Below, piece by piece: positions 33,165 through 42,299 of a stretch of 64,000 nucleotides of DNA; the first letter of the stretch is position 1; each line of letters opens with the position of its first letter. Where the stretch lies: contig NZ_JABAFY010000003.1 in the NCBI RefSeq assembly GCF_012843875.1, forward strand, positions 62,001 to 126,000. The letters are read 5' to 3'. The translations under genes were made by a program, and so were the position numbers. The notes below the pieces were generated by a model that was not told where the DNA came from, made no database searches, and saw nothing but the letters and a program-made list of their open reading frames with translations. Source of the DNA: Desulfovibrio piger (GTDB taxonomy: Bacteria > Desulfobacterota > Desulfovibrionia > Desulfovibrionales > Desulfovibrionaceae).

Positions 33165-35522
33165 TCAGTCCTCCAGTTGCAGATAGTCGGCCAGGATGAC
33201 CTTGATCCCGAAACCGGCAAAACTCACCTGTACTTTGTTCGGGGGCATGAGGCCGAGGATCTTGCCCCGGCCGAAGATCTTGTGGCGACAGAAGCAGGGG
33301 CGCTTGCCCGCGGCCACGGCCCCGGCGGCCGCCAGCACCGAACCTCCGGCAGCGTCACCGGCGGGAGCGGCAGGCGCAGCAGCCGGACGCCCCCCCGCGG
33401 TGCCTCCCGGCCGTTCGTCCGGGGGCAGCTGGCAGTCATCGGCATCCTGCAGGGCGCGGGTGGCGGCCAGACGCTGGGCCGGGCTGAGCCCGGCAGGGGC
33501 GGCAAGGCCCGCATGACGGCCGCGACCAAAGCCCGCGCCGGGGCCGGACGGGGCCGGACGGCCGCCAAAGGGATCGGCGAACATGCCGCCGCGCGCCCGT
33601 TTGCTCAGGCCGCCGCCGTAACTTTCCACCCACTCCTCGGTCAGCCCGGCGGGCAGCTCGCGCACGAAGGGGCTCTGGGCCACATGCTGCGTGCCCTGCT
33701 CGGCCTTGCTGTAGATGGTGGCCGGCGAATACAGGTCCAGCTCCTGCCGGGCGCGGGTGCAGGCCACGTACATCAGGCGGCGTTCTTCTTCGAAATCTTC
33801 GGGCCGTGCCAAGGCGTGGCGCGAGGGGAAGCGGTCCTCCACCAGGTCGATGATCAGCACGGCGTTCCACTCCAGGCCCTTGGCCGAGTGCACCGTGGAG
33901 AGGGTGATGCGGCCCTCGTTGTCCTCGTCTTCCTCGTCGGGGGAATCCAGGGCCAGATCGGCCAGGAACAGATCCAGATCGTTGTAGCCCGAGGCCATCT
34001 GCAGGATCTCTTCCAGTCCCTGCTGGCGGCGGGGCCAGTCTTCGGGATAGCGGCTCTCCAGCACGGGGCGGTAATGGTCCACGATGAGCTCCAGCGCCGT
34101 CACCGGATGCAGCGGGCGGGCGCGCATCTCGGCGATGAAGCGCAGGTCCTCGCGGAAGGAGGGGAAGCGGGCACAGGCCTTGTCCAGGGCCGGGCCGTCG
34201 GCGCTCTGGGCCACGTTATAGAGCTTGAGCACGGTCTTGGGGCCGATGCCCTCGTGCAGCTCGGCCACGCGCGAGAAGGCGGGCATGTCCAGCGGGTTGA
34301 GCAGCAGGCGGGCGTAGGCCATGACGTCCTTGACGTGGGCCGCCTCGGTGTAGCGCAGGCCGCCGTACTTGCGGAAGGCGATGCCCGCCTGGTTGAGGGC
34401 CATTTCCAGATGGTAGGAATGGAACCCCGCCCGGAAGAGCACGGCGATCTCGTGCGGCAGGTGCCGGGTCAGCAGGTCCTCGATGCGGCGCACCACCAGC
34501 TTGGCCTGGCTCATGTCGCTGAGGGGCGTCACCAGGCGTACCGGCGCGCCGCCCTCCTTGCGGGTGAACAGTTTTTTGCGGAAGGATTCCGTGGCGTTTT
34601 CCAGCAGGTTGTTGGCCACGTCCAGGATGGGCTTGGTGGAGCGGTAGTTCTCCTCCAGCCGGATGATGCGGGCCCCGGGGAAAAGCTTGGGAAAATCGAG
34701 GATGTTGCGCACGTTGGCGCCACGGAAGGCATAGATGGACTGGGCCTCGTCGCCCACGGCCATGACGTTGCCCGGCGGCATGCCTTCGCCCTCCGGCCCG
34801 GCCAGCAGACGCACGATGCGGGCCTGAACCAGGTTGGTGTCCTGATATTCGTCCACCAAAATGTGCGTGTAGCGGCGGCGCAGGTTCTCGGCCGCGCGCT
34901 CGTTGGTACGCAGCAGATGCTCCAGCTCGAACAGCAGATCGTCGTAGTCCAGCAGGCCCTTTTCCTTGCGGTAGGCATCGTAGGCCTCGCCCAGCTGCAT
35001 CAGCGGCTCGGCATAGGGCAGCAGGTGGAAGGCCTCGCGCTGCAGGACCTCGTCCAGGCGCATCTCCTTGTTCCGGGCCTTGCTCAAAAAGCCCACGATG
35101 GCCTGGGTGCGCGGGAAGGAGCGGTCGCCCTTGCCCAGCCGGAGATCGTCCTTGCAGGCCTTGACCGCCGCGTTGATGTCCGCGCTGTCCATGACCGTGA
35201 AGGGGCGGTCCTCCAGCCAGTCGGGACGGTAACGGCGCAGCACGCCGAAAGCGAAGGAGTGGAAGGTCCCGCCCTGCACCAGGCTCAGGGCATGGTCGGA
35301 CAGGGCCGCGGCCCGCTGCAGCATCTCCTGCGCCGCCTTGCGGGTGAAGGTGAGCAGCAGCATGGATTCCGGCGGGACGCCGTGATCCGCCAGCCAGGAC
35401 AGGCGGTAGGTGATGGTGCGGGTCTTGCCGGAACCGGCGCCGGCCACTACCAGGACCGGCCCGTCGCCACAGGTGGCGGCCTCGTATTGGGCGCTGTTGA
35501 GCGCGTGCGCGTAATCAATCAT
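33165..35522 (-). CDS. uvrD: UvrD/PcrA-type superfamily 1 DNA helicase
   Basis: A 785-residue 3'-5' DNA helicase for repair and replication-fork clearing. SF1A motifs appear in order: Walker A AGAGSGKT, LTFTRKAA, DEYQDTN, VGDEAQSIYAFRGA, ENYRSTKPIL, TVHSAKGLEW and MYVACTRAR. A Pro/Ala/Gly-rich spacer (about 625-735) precedes a C-terminal beta-rich piece (FGRGKILGL) like the Tudor-type tail of PcrA that binds RNA polymerase. First gene of the unit with thiL and the aldolase. Confidence 0.94.
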   Translation of the reverse strand: MIDYAHALNSAQYEAATCGDGPVLVVAGAGSGKTRTITYRLSWLADHGVPPESMLLLTFTRKAAQEMLQRAAALSDHALSLVQGGTFHSFAFGVLRRYRPDWLEDRPFTVMDSADINAAVKACKDDLRLGKGDRSFPRTQAIVGFLSKARNKEMRLDEVLQREAFHLLPYAEPLMQLGEAYDAYRKEKGLLDYDDLLFELEHLLRTNERAAENLRRRYTHILVDEYQDTNLVQARIVRLLAGPEGEGMPPGNVMAVGDEAQSIYAFRGANVRNILDFPKLFPGARIIRLEENYRSTKPILDVANNLLENATESFRKKLFTRKEGGAPVRLVTPLSDMSQAKLVVRRIEDLLTRHLPHEIAVLFRAGFHSYHLEMALNQAGIAFRKYGGLRYTEAAHVKDVMAYARLLLNPLDMPAFSRVAELHEGIGPKTVLKLYNVAQSADGPALDKACARFPSFREDLRFIAEMRARPLHPVTALELIVDHYRPVLESRYPEDWPRRQQGLEEILQMASGYNDLDLFLADLALDSPDEEDEDNEGRITLSTVHSAKGLEWNAVLIIDLVEDRFPSRHALARPEDFEEERRLMYVACTRARQELDLYSPATIYSKAEQGTQHVAQSPFVRELPAGLTEEWVESYGGGLSKRARGGMFADPFGGRPAPSGPGAGFGRGRHAGLAAPAGLSPAQRLAATRALQDADDCQLPPDERPGGTAGGRPAAAPAAPAGDAAGGSVLAAAGAVAAGKRPCFCRHKIFGRGKILGLMPPNKVQVSFAGFGIKVILADYLQLED

Positions 35523-35746
35523 CGTTACAGATTAGCATAAAGGCGCTGGGCAGGCCAGAGGAGCCCACAGGGCCATCCCGCCGGGGGGGACCGCGGTGGG
35601 TCGTCCCTCCACAGGCTCCAGCCCTCGGCGCATCCTTCCTCTATCCGGTCTCCCTTTCAGTAAAAAAAGGAAAATTCCTCCACCAGTTGACGCCGCCGGA
35701 CGGGAATCGTAAAGTAGCTTGAAATTTTTTGCACAAAGGATTTTCC

Positions 35747-36268
35747 ATGCCTACGCCTCAAGAAGAATTCCAGAATGCCGTCCTGCGCATCCTGGAAACC
35801 GTGATGTTCGAGAACTGGATCCGTTTCTATTTCCTCACTGAAAAGCTGGATGCGCCGGTGGAAGAAGGCGCGGAAAAGCCCCTGTTCGTGGCCATCCCCG
35901 AGCAGGGCATGCAGCGCATCAAGGAGCTGTACCCCGATCTGCTGCCCCTGGCCGAGAGCCTGAACGGCAAGGAGATCAGCTTTGCCCTGTCGCAGCAGGC
36001 CGTCTGTTCCTTCGTCATGGAACACCTGGACGGCAAGGTCATGCCCCAGCGCATGGCCGAGACCGTGTTCGACAGCACCACCTTCCAGACCCGCATGCAG
36101 CTGTTCAACGCCTGGGTGCAGATGCACGAGAACCAGCTGGACCAGAACTTCATGGAGTTCGGCAGCTGGCGCGAACTGTTCGCCCAGTGGTGTTCCACGG
36201 ACCAGGTGAAGGAACTGGCCACCCGCATGGCCGCGCCGCGCGCCGAAGGTAACGGCACCACCCACTAG
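35747..36268 (+). CDS. Conserved hypothetical protein
   Basis: A 173-residue soluble, mostly helical, acidic protein with two cysteines and no signal peptide or membrane segment. AAAGGA lies 6 bases before the ATG, and codon use is that of an expressed gene. I do not recognise the family. The next gene, a methyltransferase, begins 2 bp after its stop, so the two are co-translated. Function unknown. Confidence 0.78.
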   Translation: MPTPQEEFQNAVLRILETVMFENWIRFYFLTEKLDAPVEEGAEKPLFVAIPEQGMQRIKELYPDLLPLAESLNGKEISFALSQQAVCSFVMEHLDGKVMPQRMAETVFDSTTFQTRMQLFNAWVQMHENQLDQNFMEFGSWRELFAQWCSTDQVKELATRMAAPRAEGNGTTH

Positions 36269-36270
36269 TC

Positions 36271-37020
36271 ATGGCAGATCCTGTGGCCGCCTCCGGGGCG
36301 GCAAGCCCATTCCGCGCCGGGACGGTCCTGCGACCGCCCCGGCCTTCGCTTCTGGACGCCGTGGCGCACAGCGCCGTGCTCCGGGCCCTGGCGGCCTGGC
36401 GCGATAACGGCGGCGGGCAGCCCCCCCTGCTGCTGGACGGTACGGCCGGCAACGGCCACGACTGCCTCTTCCTGGCCCGTCAGGCCCCGGCGGGCAGCCT
36501 GCTGCTGGCCCTGGACATCCAGGAGGCCGCCCTGCAGGCCAGCCGGGCACGACTGGAGCAGGCAGGCATGGCGGCGCGCTGCTGTGCCTCGGCAGCGGCG
36601 GCCTGCGCCCTGTCCCCCCTCCCTTCCGGGACGACGGACATCCGTCTCGTCCTCCATTCCCATGCGGCCCTGCCGGAGCTGCTGGACGCCCTGTCCGAAG
36701 CGGACAGGCAACGCCCCCTGCTGGCGGGCATCTTCAATTTCGGCTACCTGCCGGGCACGGACAAGCGCTGCACCACCACGGCGTCGGGCAGTCTGGCGGC
36801 CGTGGATGCCCTGCTGGAGCGGCTGGCCCCGCAGGGCTGCCTGAGCCTGCACTGCTATACCGGCCATGAAGGCGGCGCCGCCGAAGAGGCCGCCCTTGCC
36901 CAACGACTGGCCCGTCTGGAGCCGCGGCGCTGGCGTGTGTTGCACTGCCGGGACGCCAACCGGGAGACCCACAGCGAAAGTATTTTGCTGGCCGAACGCC
37001 TGCCGGTACGGCAGCGCTGA
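36271..37020 (+). CDS. MnmM/YtqB-type SAM-dependent methyltransferase
   Basis: A 249-residue class I methyltransferase. The SAM site DGTAGNGHDCLFLAR is near residues 55-69, and the family-specific FNFGYLPGTDK is near 155-165. B. subtilis YtqB/MnmM, with the same motifs, methylates the wobble position of a tRNA (mnm5s2U). The N-terminal 30 residues are not conserved, so a later start is possible. It starts 2 bp after the preceding gene and ends at a terminator. Confidence 0.82.
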   Translation: MADPVAASGAASPFRAGTVLRPPRPSLLDAVAHSAVLRALAAWRDNGGGQPPLLLDGTAGNGHDCLFLARQAPAGSLLLALDIQEAALQASRARLEQAGMAARCCASAAAACALSPLPSGTTDIRLVLHSHAALPELLDALSEADRQRPLLAGIFNFGYLPGTDKRCTTTASGSLAAVDALLERLAPQGCLSLHCYTGHEGGAAEEAALAQRLARLEPRRWRVLHCRDANRETHSESILLAERLPVRQR

Positions 37021-37035
37021 TCCGCAGACAGGAAG

Positions 37036-37057
37036 AGCCCCGGAAGGGGCTTTTTTT
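37036..37057 (+). terminator. Terminator after the methyltransferase gene
   Basis: AGCCCC/GGGGCT stem with loop GGAA followed by seven T, 15 bp after the stop codon. Confidence 0.93.
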
Positions 37058-37059
37058 AC

Positions 37060-37319
37060 AGGATTTTCCTGTCAGAAAAAGCTTGAAAAATATTTCATGA
37101 ACTATTTCATAACGTAAAAATAGCTATTAAATTCAATAAATTAAAAAAAATTGGCCAAGCCTGAAAATAACGGAAATAACCCCCCTTTTTATCCCTAACC
37201 TATTGCATTTTCATCATTGCCAGCATAATCTTAGCGTTAAGGATGTATTTGTGTCGCCTGTCCTCGGGCAGGGGCCGGACGGACCGACGGCACGCTTTTC
37301 TAGTAGAAGGGAGAGAAAG
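37060..37319 (+). promoter_or_regulatory. AT-rich leader of the lactate permease gene
   Basis: About 260 bp, very AT-rich from 37075 to 37200, with a repeated TATTTCAT (37091 and 37104). It then turns GC-rich, with a small CCTG/CAGG hairpin near 37259-37272. No confident -10/-35 or -24/-12 pair could be chosen. Confidence 0.4.
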
Positions 37320-38954
37320 ATGGCTTGGACTCAGGTTTACGAACCTCTGGGAGGCATCGGCCTGTCGGCACTGGCGGCATCCGTACCGCTGATCATTCTG
37401 TTCTACATGCTGGCTTTCCGGCAGGCGAAAGGTCATATCGCCGCCGTGGCCGGTCTGGTGGGCGCCCTGCTGGTGGCCATCCTGGTCTGGAAGATGCCGG
37501 TAGGCCTGGCAGTCAACTCCGTGGCGCTGGGGGCCTGCTTCGGCCTGTTCCCCATCGTCTGGATCGTCATCACGGCCGTGTGGGTCTACAACATGACCGT
37601 GGAATCCGGTGAGTTCGAGATCATCAAAGACTCCCTGGCCCGCCTGACGGACGACCGTCGTCTGCAGGCCCTGTTCATCGCCTTCGCCTTCTCCTGCTTC
37701 ATCGAAGGTACCGCCGGTTTCGGTACCCCCGTGGCCATCGCCGCCGCCATGCTGGTGGGCTTGGGCTTCACCCCGCTGTGGGGCGCCGGTATCGCCCTGA
37801 TCGCCAACACCGCCCCCGTGGCCTTCGGCGCCATCGGTGTGCCGCTGATCGTGGCCGCCCAGGTGTCCGGCCTTGACCAGATGACCGTCTCCGCCATTGC
37901 CGGTCGTCAGCTGCCCCTGCTGTCCCTGATCGTGCCCCTGTGGGTCTGCGTGGTCATGTGCGGCTTCAAGCGTTCCATGGAAGTGCTGCCCGCCATCATC
38001 GTGGCCGGTGTGGCCTTTGGCGGCGCCCAGTTCCTGCTGGCCAACTTCCACGGCCCGACCCTGCCCGACATCGGTTCCGCCATCGCCACCATCGTGGCCC
38101 TGATGCTGCTGCTCAAGGTCTGGCAGCCCAAGAGCATCTTCCGCTTCGAAGGCGAAGCTCCCTCCAACCTGGAAGGCCAGGGCTATCCTCTGGCCGTCGT
38201 GCTGCGCGCCTGGGCCCCGTACCTGGTGCTGGCCGTGTTCGTGTTCTTCTGGGGCCTGGGCTCCTTCAAGGCCATCCTCAACGGCCTGCCCGGCACCGTG
38301 TTCAACATCTCCTGGCCCGGCCTGGATGGCGAAGTCATGAAGACCGCCCCCATCGTGCAGGCTGACGCCGTGTACGGCGCCAAGTTCACCTTCAACTGGC
38401 TGTCCGCTGGCGGTACCGCCATCCTGCTGTCCGGTCTGGTGTCCGTGCCCTTCATGCCCAAGTACGGTTACGGCAAGGCCATCGCCTGCTTCATGCGTAC
38501 CCTGAAGCAGCTGACCTTCCCCATCCTGACCATCGCCATGATCCTGGGCCTGGCTTACCTGATGAACTACTCCGGCATGAGCTCCACCCTGGGTCTGGCC
38601 TTCACCCACACCGGCTGGCTGTTCCCCTTCTTCTCTCCCCTGCTGGGCTGGCTGGGCGTGTTCCTGACCGGTTCCGACACGTCCTCCTGCGCCCTGTTCG
38701 GCGGCATGCAGAAGGACACCGCCCTGGCCGTGGGCATGCGCCCCGAACTGGCCGTGGCCTCCAACGCCTCCGGTGGCGTGACCGCCAAGATGATCTCGCC
38801 CCAGTCCCTGTCCGTGGCTACCGCCGCCACCAACAATGCCGGTCAGGAAGGCAAGCTCTTCCGCTTCACCATCGGTCACAGCATCGGCATGACCCTGGTG
38901 CTCTGCGTGCTGGCCTACCTGCAGGCTGGTCCCCTTTCCTGGATGCTGCCCTAA
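37320..38954 (+). CDS. lctP: L-lactate permease
   Basis: A 544-residue LctP-family lactate:H+ symporter with about 13 membrane helices. Typical motifs are FIEGTAGFGTPVAI, SGMSSTLGLAF and GSDTSSCALFG, followed by the conserved ASNASGG near the C-terminus. The ATG at 37320 has GGGAGAG upstream; the frame above it is non-coding leader. Codon bias is high, in line with lactate being a main electron donor for sulfate reducers. It ends at a strong terminator and is alone, without a lactate dehydrogenase next to it. Confidence 0.96.
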   Translation: MAWTQVYEPLGGIGLSALAASVPLIILFYMLAFRQAKGHIAAVAGLVGALLVAILVWKMPVGLAVNSVALGACFGLFPIVWIVITAVWVYNMTVESGEFEIIKDSLARLTDDRRLQALFIAFAFSCFIEGTAGFGTPVAIAAAMLVGLGFTPLWGAGIALIANTAPVAFGAIGVPLIVAAQVSGLDQMTVSAIAGRQLPLLSLIVPLWVCVVMCGFKRSMEVLPAIIVAGVAFGGAQFLLANFHGPTLPDIGSAIATIVALMLLLKVWQPKSIFRFEGEAPSNLEGQGYPLAVVLRAWAPYLVLAVFVFFWGLGSFKAILNGLPGTVFNISWPGLDGEVMKTAPIVQADAVYGAKFTFNWLSAGGTAILLSGLVSVPFMPKYGYGKAIACFMRTLKQLTFPILTIAMILGLAYLMNYSGMSSTLGLAFTHTGWLFPFFSPLLGWLGVFLTGSDTSSCALFGGMQKDTALAVGMRPELAVASNASGGVTAKMISPQSLSVATAATNNAGQEGKLFRFTIGHSIGMTLVLCVLAYLQAGPLSWMLP

Positions 38955-38997
38955 CGGGTATGGCCCAGGCCTGAGGGCCTGACAGACCAACGTCGGC

Positions 38998-39027
38998 AAG
39001 GGCCCCGGTCTTCCGGGGCCCTTTTCC
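38998..39027 (+). terminator. Terminator of lctP
   Basis: AAGGGCCCCGG pairs perfectly with CCGGGGCCCTT across TCTT and is followed by a short T run. Confidence 0.92.
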
Positions 39028-39464
39028 TGTGTCTGGCGGCCTTCTGCCGCGATGGGCTCCCCGCTGCCGTCCGGCGGCTATGGCAGCTCTGCCCGGACAG
39101 GGCCCAGACCGCTTCCGCAAGCGTCTTTCCCGCCCGCACACCTCTCCCAAAACATGGCCGGTCCAGGGACAAAATCCCTGAACCGGCAAGGCGGTGCTAC
39201 CGCGCCCGAAGCCAGCTTTTTTGACCGCTCCCGCTTTTTTCTTGCAGCGGCCCCGCTCCCCATAGTATGGGAGGCAGGACGGCGTGCCCCCAGGGCCCGA
39301 CCTGCCCGGAAAGGGCAAAAAAACGCCCGGAAAGCACCGCAGCCGGCGGCCGTACCGGATCGCCGCAGCCCTGACCGGCCACCCCCTGGAAAGGGGAGTG
39401 TGCAATATTTTTGTCCCCCCGTATGGCTTCGGCAGGGCTTATGTAAAAAAAATTAAACGGCCTT
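39028..39464. other. Gene-less stretch before the agmatinase gene
   Basis: About 440 bp with no gene. A long imperfect hairpin lies at about 39149-39184 (CCGGTCCAGGGA against TCCCTGAACCGG). The last 60 bases become AT-rich toward the promoter region. Confidence 0.45.
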
Positions 39465-39479
39465 TTCGCTCATAGCGAA
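39465..39479. promoter_or_regulatory. Palindrome upstream of a sigma-54-like promoter
   Basis: TTCGCT-CAT-AGCGAA is a perfect 6-3-6 inverted repeat centred about 76 bp upstream of the -12 element. That is a usual place for an enhancer bound by a sigma-54 activator. The activator is unknown. Confidence 0.4.
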
Positions 39480-39534
39480 CAATAAAAACAATAAAAAACA
39501 GTAAGATAGAAAAAACATTCCTCGCTGGATATTT

Positions 39535-39550
39535 TGGCACGCCTTATGCA
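39535..39550 (+). promoter_or_regulatory. Sigma-54-like promoter of the agmatinase gene
   Basis: TGGCACG-CCTT-ATGCA has GG and GC exactly ten bases apart and only one mismatch to the core consensus. RNA would start near 39561, about 80 nt before the ATG. A 7-bp inverted repeat (CAGTAAG/CTTACTG, 39549-39578) covers the start region. Confidence 0.6.
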
Positions 39551-39590
39551 GTAAGCTAAGTACCTTCCTTTCTTACTGACAGTTCAACCT

Positions 39591-39626
39591 AAACGGCCTG
39601 CCCCCCCAGCAGGCCGTTTTTCTGTC
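39591..39626 (+). terminator. Terminator or attenuator just before the agmatinase gene
   Basis: AAACGGCCTGC pairs with GCAGGCCGTTT around CCCCCCA and is followed by five T. It ends 14 bp before the agmatinase ATG and about 30 nt after the predicted sigma-54 start. So it would act on the gene's own leader. Confidence 0.8.
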
Positions 39627-39639
39627 TGGAGACACGAGC

Positions 39640-40560
39640 ATGTCCAGCCCCGTCACCGTCTGTCATCAGGAATTCGACGAAAGCCATTTCCTGGCCTCGG
39701 AATACGAACCGGCCCGGCCGGAACAGGCCGCCTTCCATATCATCCCGGTCCCGCTGGAGCAAAGCGTCTCCTACGGGGGCGGCACCGCCCACGGCCCGGC
39801 CGCCATCCTTTCCGCCTCGCAGCAGCTGGAGGCCTGGGACGGCATCAGCGCCCCGGGAGAAGCGGGCCTGTACACCGCCCCTGCCGTGGACTGTGATGCC
39901 CCCATCGAGACCGTGCTGGACCGCATCGAAGCCGCCACGGCCCACGCCCTGCGCTGCAAGGCCCTGCCCGTCATCCTGGGCGGTGAGCATACCGTGAGCC
40001 TGGGCGCCCTGCGTGCCCTGGCCGCCGAGGCCGCACATACGGGCGAGCCCTTTGGCGTGGTGCAGTTCGATGCCCATGCGGACCTGCGTTCCCAGTATGA
40101 AGGCTCCATCTATTCCCACGCCAGCGTCATGCACCGGGCCGTGGCCGACCTTGGCCTGCCGCTGGCCCAGTTCGCCATGCGCGACTTCTGCCGCGAAGAA
40201 GTGGAGGTGCGCCGCCAGTACAATGTCTTGCACTATGACGCCGACGTCCTCTTCCGCCAGGGCCTGCCGGAACAGCCCCTGCCCGCGGACTTTCCCCGCC
40301 GCCTCTACATCACCTTCGACGTGGACGGTCTGGATGCCTCGCTGATGCCCGCCACGGGCACGCCTTCGCCCGGCGGCCTGTTCTGGCATCAGGCCCTGCT
40401 GCTCATCGAGCGCTGCCTGCAGGGCCGCAGCATGGTCGGCATGGACGTGGTGGAGCTGGCTCCCCTGCCGGGCCTGCATCATGCGGACTTCACCGCCGCC
40501 AAGCTCACCCACGCCCTCATGGGCTTTGCCCAGCGCGCCGGTCTGCCCCGCAAGGCATAA
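39640..40560 (+). CDS. speB: Agmatinase / ureohydrolase
   Basis: A 306-residue manganese enzyme of the ureohydrolase family, probably agmatinase (agmatine to putrescine and urea). Metal-binding motifs are complete: GGEHTVSLG, QFDAHADLR and TFDVDGLDASLMPATGTPSP. The last fits agmatinase better than arginase, but formimidoylglutamase cannot be excluded. The ATG at 39640 has GGAGA upstream. The gene stands alone behind the sigma-54-like promoter and leader terminator. Confidence 0.88.
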   Translation: MSSPVTVCHQEFDESHFLASEYEPARPEQAAFHIIPVPLEQSVSYGGGTAHGPAAILSASQQLEAWDGISAPGEAGLYTAPAVDCDAPIETVLDRIEAATAHALRCKALPVILGGEHTVSLGALRALAAEAAHTGEPFGVVQFDAHADLRSQYEGSIYSHASVMHRAVADLGLPLAQFAMRDFCREEVEVRRQYNVLHYDADVLFRQGLPEQPLPADFPRRLYITFDVDGLDASLMPATGTPSPGGLFWHQALLLIERCLQGRSMVGMDVVELAPLPGLHHADFTAAKLTHALMGFAQRAGLPRKA

Positions 40561-40694
40561 CGGCCGGGGCATCCTGCTTTGGAGGAAGAAAGGCTACCCC
40601 GCATCCTGCCGGCGATGTCCGTCGGGCCCGTATCGCCAACGGCGCTGACTTTCAGGGCCCCTCCTCGTTGCCGGTGATCCCGTGAGGCGTCTTT

Positions 40695-40845
40695 CTCGCT
40701 AACGGGCACGGCCTGCGGCCGCCATCCGGTCTCATCTCTGCTGTCGATGCCCGTAGCTTCCTGCGTCGCAACGGGCACGGCCTGCGGCCGCCATCCGGTC
40801 GCATCTCTGCTGTCGATGCGAGAGGGCTTTCCCCTCAAACTCCCC
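40695..40845. repeat. Tandem cassette repeat, about two 69-bp units (copy 6)
   Basis: Two head-to-tail units with AACGGGCACGGCCTGCGG at 40701 and 40770 (period 69 bp), each running through CCATCCGGTC and TCTCTGCTGTCGATG. The second unit passes into GCGAGAGGGC and CCCCTCAAACTCCCC, the arm sequence of the hairpin family. The rest of the gap (40561-41151) has no gene. Confidence 0.8.
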
Positions 40846-41151
40846 TTCACCAGCCTGCTTTTCCTGCCTGTGTCCCCAAACGGGGCACAGGCTTTTTTTG
40901 CTTCGACCATCCTCGCACAGAGGAGCGATCTCAGAGAGCCCGTCCGCTGCGGCCCTGTCCCGATACGGCAGGCTGTCGTGCCTGCGGCACGCTCTGCGTG
41001 CATGGATACGCCGCCTTCCCGTGGCCCGACCGGCCACAGCCATTGCATCCTCTACAGGCCCCGGCTACCATGCTCTCCCAACTCCCGGCCCGCCCGCGGC
41101 AACGCACGACGACAGCCCCGCTGCCCGAAGACGGGACCGCCATACGCAACC

Positions 41152-41222
41152 GGATAAACGTATTGGGGAGGGGGGAGCTGACCGGATGGTGGCCGCAAGA
41201 CCGTGGCCGTCAGGAACGGCGA
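41152..41222. repeat. Degenerate hairpin-repeat remnant (copy 7)
   Basis: GGATAAACGTATTGGGG and ACCGGATGGTGGCCGC are diverged versions of the repeat end and of the cassette end. It lies 70 bp before the acetyltransferase gene. Confidence 0.5.
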
Positions 41223-41293
41223 TGCTCCGGGAAAAGGAACGAAATGCTTCAAAAAGGTCCTTCTCCCCGCCTGCCCTCCCGCAAGGAAGCGCC

Positions 41294-41935
41294 ATGAATC
41301 TCTTTGAAAGTCCCTTCAAGGGCGTCCCTCTGGACCAGCAGATCCGCAACCCCAACATCCGTGCGGGCCGCTACAGCTATTACTCCGGCTATTACCACGG
41401 CCACAGCTTCGACGACTGCGCCCGCTATCTGAGCCCGGAACGCGATGACGTGGACAAGCTCATCATTGGTTCCTTCTGTTCCATCGGCAGCGGCGCCAGC
41501 TTCATCATGGCGGGCAATCAGGGCCATCGCATGGACTGGATCGCCACCTTCCCCTTTTTCTACATGCCGGAAGAGGCGGGCTTCCAGGAGGCCGTAGACG
41601 GCTTCGTCCGCGCCGGGGACACCGTGGTGGGCAACGACGTCTGGATCGGTACGGAAGCCATGATCATGCCCGGCGTACGCATCGGAGACGGCGCTGTCAT
41701 CGCCGCACGCGCCGTAGTGACCGCGGACGTGGAACCCTATGCCGTGGTGGCCGGCATGCCCGCCCGTCAGCTGCGCCGACGTTTCAGCCAGGAACGGATC
41801 GCCATGCTGCTGGAGATGCGCTGGTGGGACTGGCCGCTGGAGCGTATCAACGCGGCCATGCCCCTGCTCTGCTCCGGCCAGGTGGAACGGCTCCACGAGT
41901 TCTGGCGCAGCGGCCGGAATGCCGTGCAGGACTAA
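41294..41935 (+). CDS. catB: CatB-type xenobiotic (chloramphenicol) O-acetyltransferase
   Basis: A 213-residue left-handed beta-helix acetyltransferase of the XAT/CatB group, which transfers acetyl from acetyl-CoA to chloramphenicol in characterised members. It matches CatB along its whole length, including [28 protein letters not shown], the catalytic His in [10 protein letters not shown], and SDVWIG-like [14 protein letters not shown] with later hexapeptide turns. GGAAG precedes the ATG. Base composition matches the host, so any transfer is not recent. Actual resistance is not shown by sequence alone. Confidence 0.9.
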   Translation: MNLFESPFKGVPLDQQIRNPNIRAGRYSYYSGYYHGHSFDDCARYLSPERDDVDKLIIGSFCSIGSGASFIMAGNQGHRMDWIATFPFFYMPEEAGFQEAVDGFVRAGDTVVGNDVWIGTEAMIMPGVRIGDGAVIAARAVVTADVEPYAVVAGMPARQLRRRFSQERIAMLLEMRWWDWPLERINAAMPLLCSGQVERLHEFWRSGRNAVQD

Positions 41936-41964
41936 GGCTGCCGCCTGCCGCTCTTGCAGGATGC

Positions 41965-42000
41965 CTGCCCGGACAAACAGGCCTCTCCCTGTCCGGGCAG
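41965..42000. terminator. Hairpin after catB
   Basis: A perfect 11-bp stem (CTGCCCGGACA/TGTCCGGGCAG) with a 14-base loop, 29 bp after the stop codon. There is no T run, so termination is uncertain. Confidence 0.5.
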
Positions 42001-42185
42001 ACGCCGCAGGCCCTGGCTTCCGGCCGGAGAACACGCATGCGACGGAAAGCCCCCTGCAGCCCTGCGCCGTGACGACATTTTTGTGACGTCATCGCTATCC
42101 CGGCTTTTTTGCTGGACTTCTATTCCTATCTGTACCATAGGAAACGGGCCGTCGAGCTGACGGCCATGTCACGCAAGGAGTTCCC

Positions 42186-42242
42186 ATGTCATCTGACAGT
42201 CCCATCCCTCCCAGTATCCAGGTATCTGTCCCGTCACGCTGA
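42186..42242 (+). CDS. Candidate 18-residue small ORF
   Basis: ATG at 42186 follows AAGGAG by 5 bases and encodes 18 residues (MSSDSPIPPS, then IQVSVPSR). A possible promoter (TTGCTG, TACCAT) lies about 50-80 bp upstream. It has no recognisable family and could be a leader peptide or chance. Confidence 0.25.
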   Translation: MSSDSPIPPSIQVSVPSR

Positions 42243-42299
42243 TCGCCTGCCTTGCGTCCACCTTCCCGCAGGCGGCACCAGCCCTGCGAGGAGGTCTCC

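Noticed and set aside
37060-37319. Sigma-54 promoter for lctP
   Set aside because: TTGGCCAAGCCTGAA lacks the GC at the -12 position; no GG-N10-GC pair fits.
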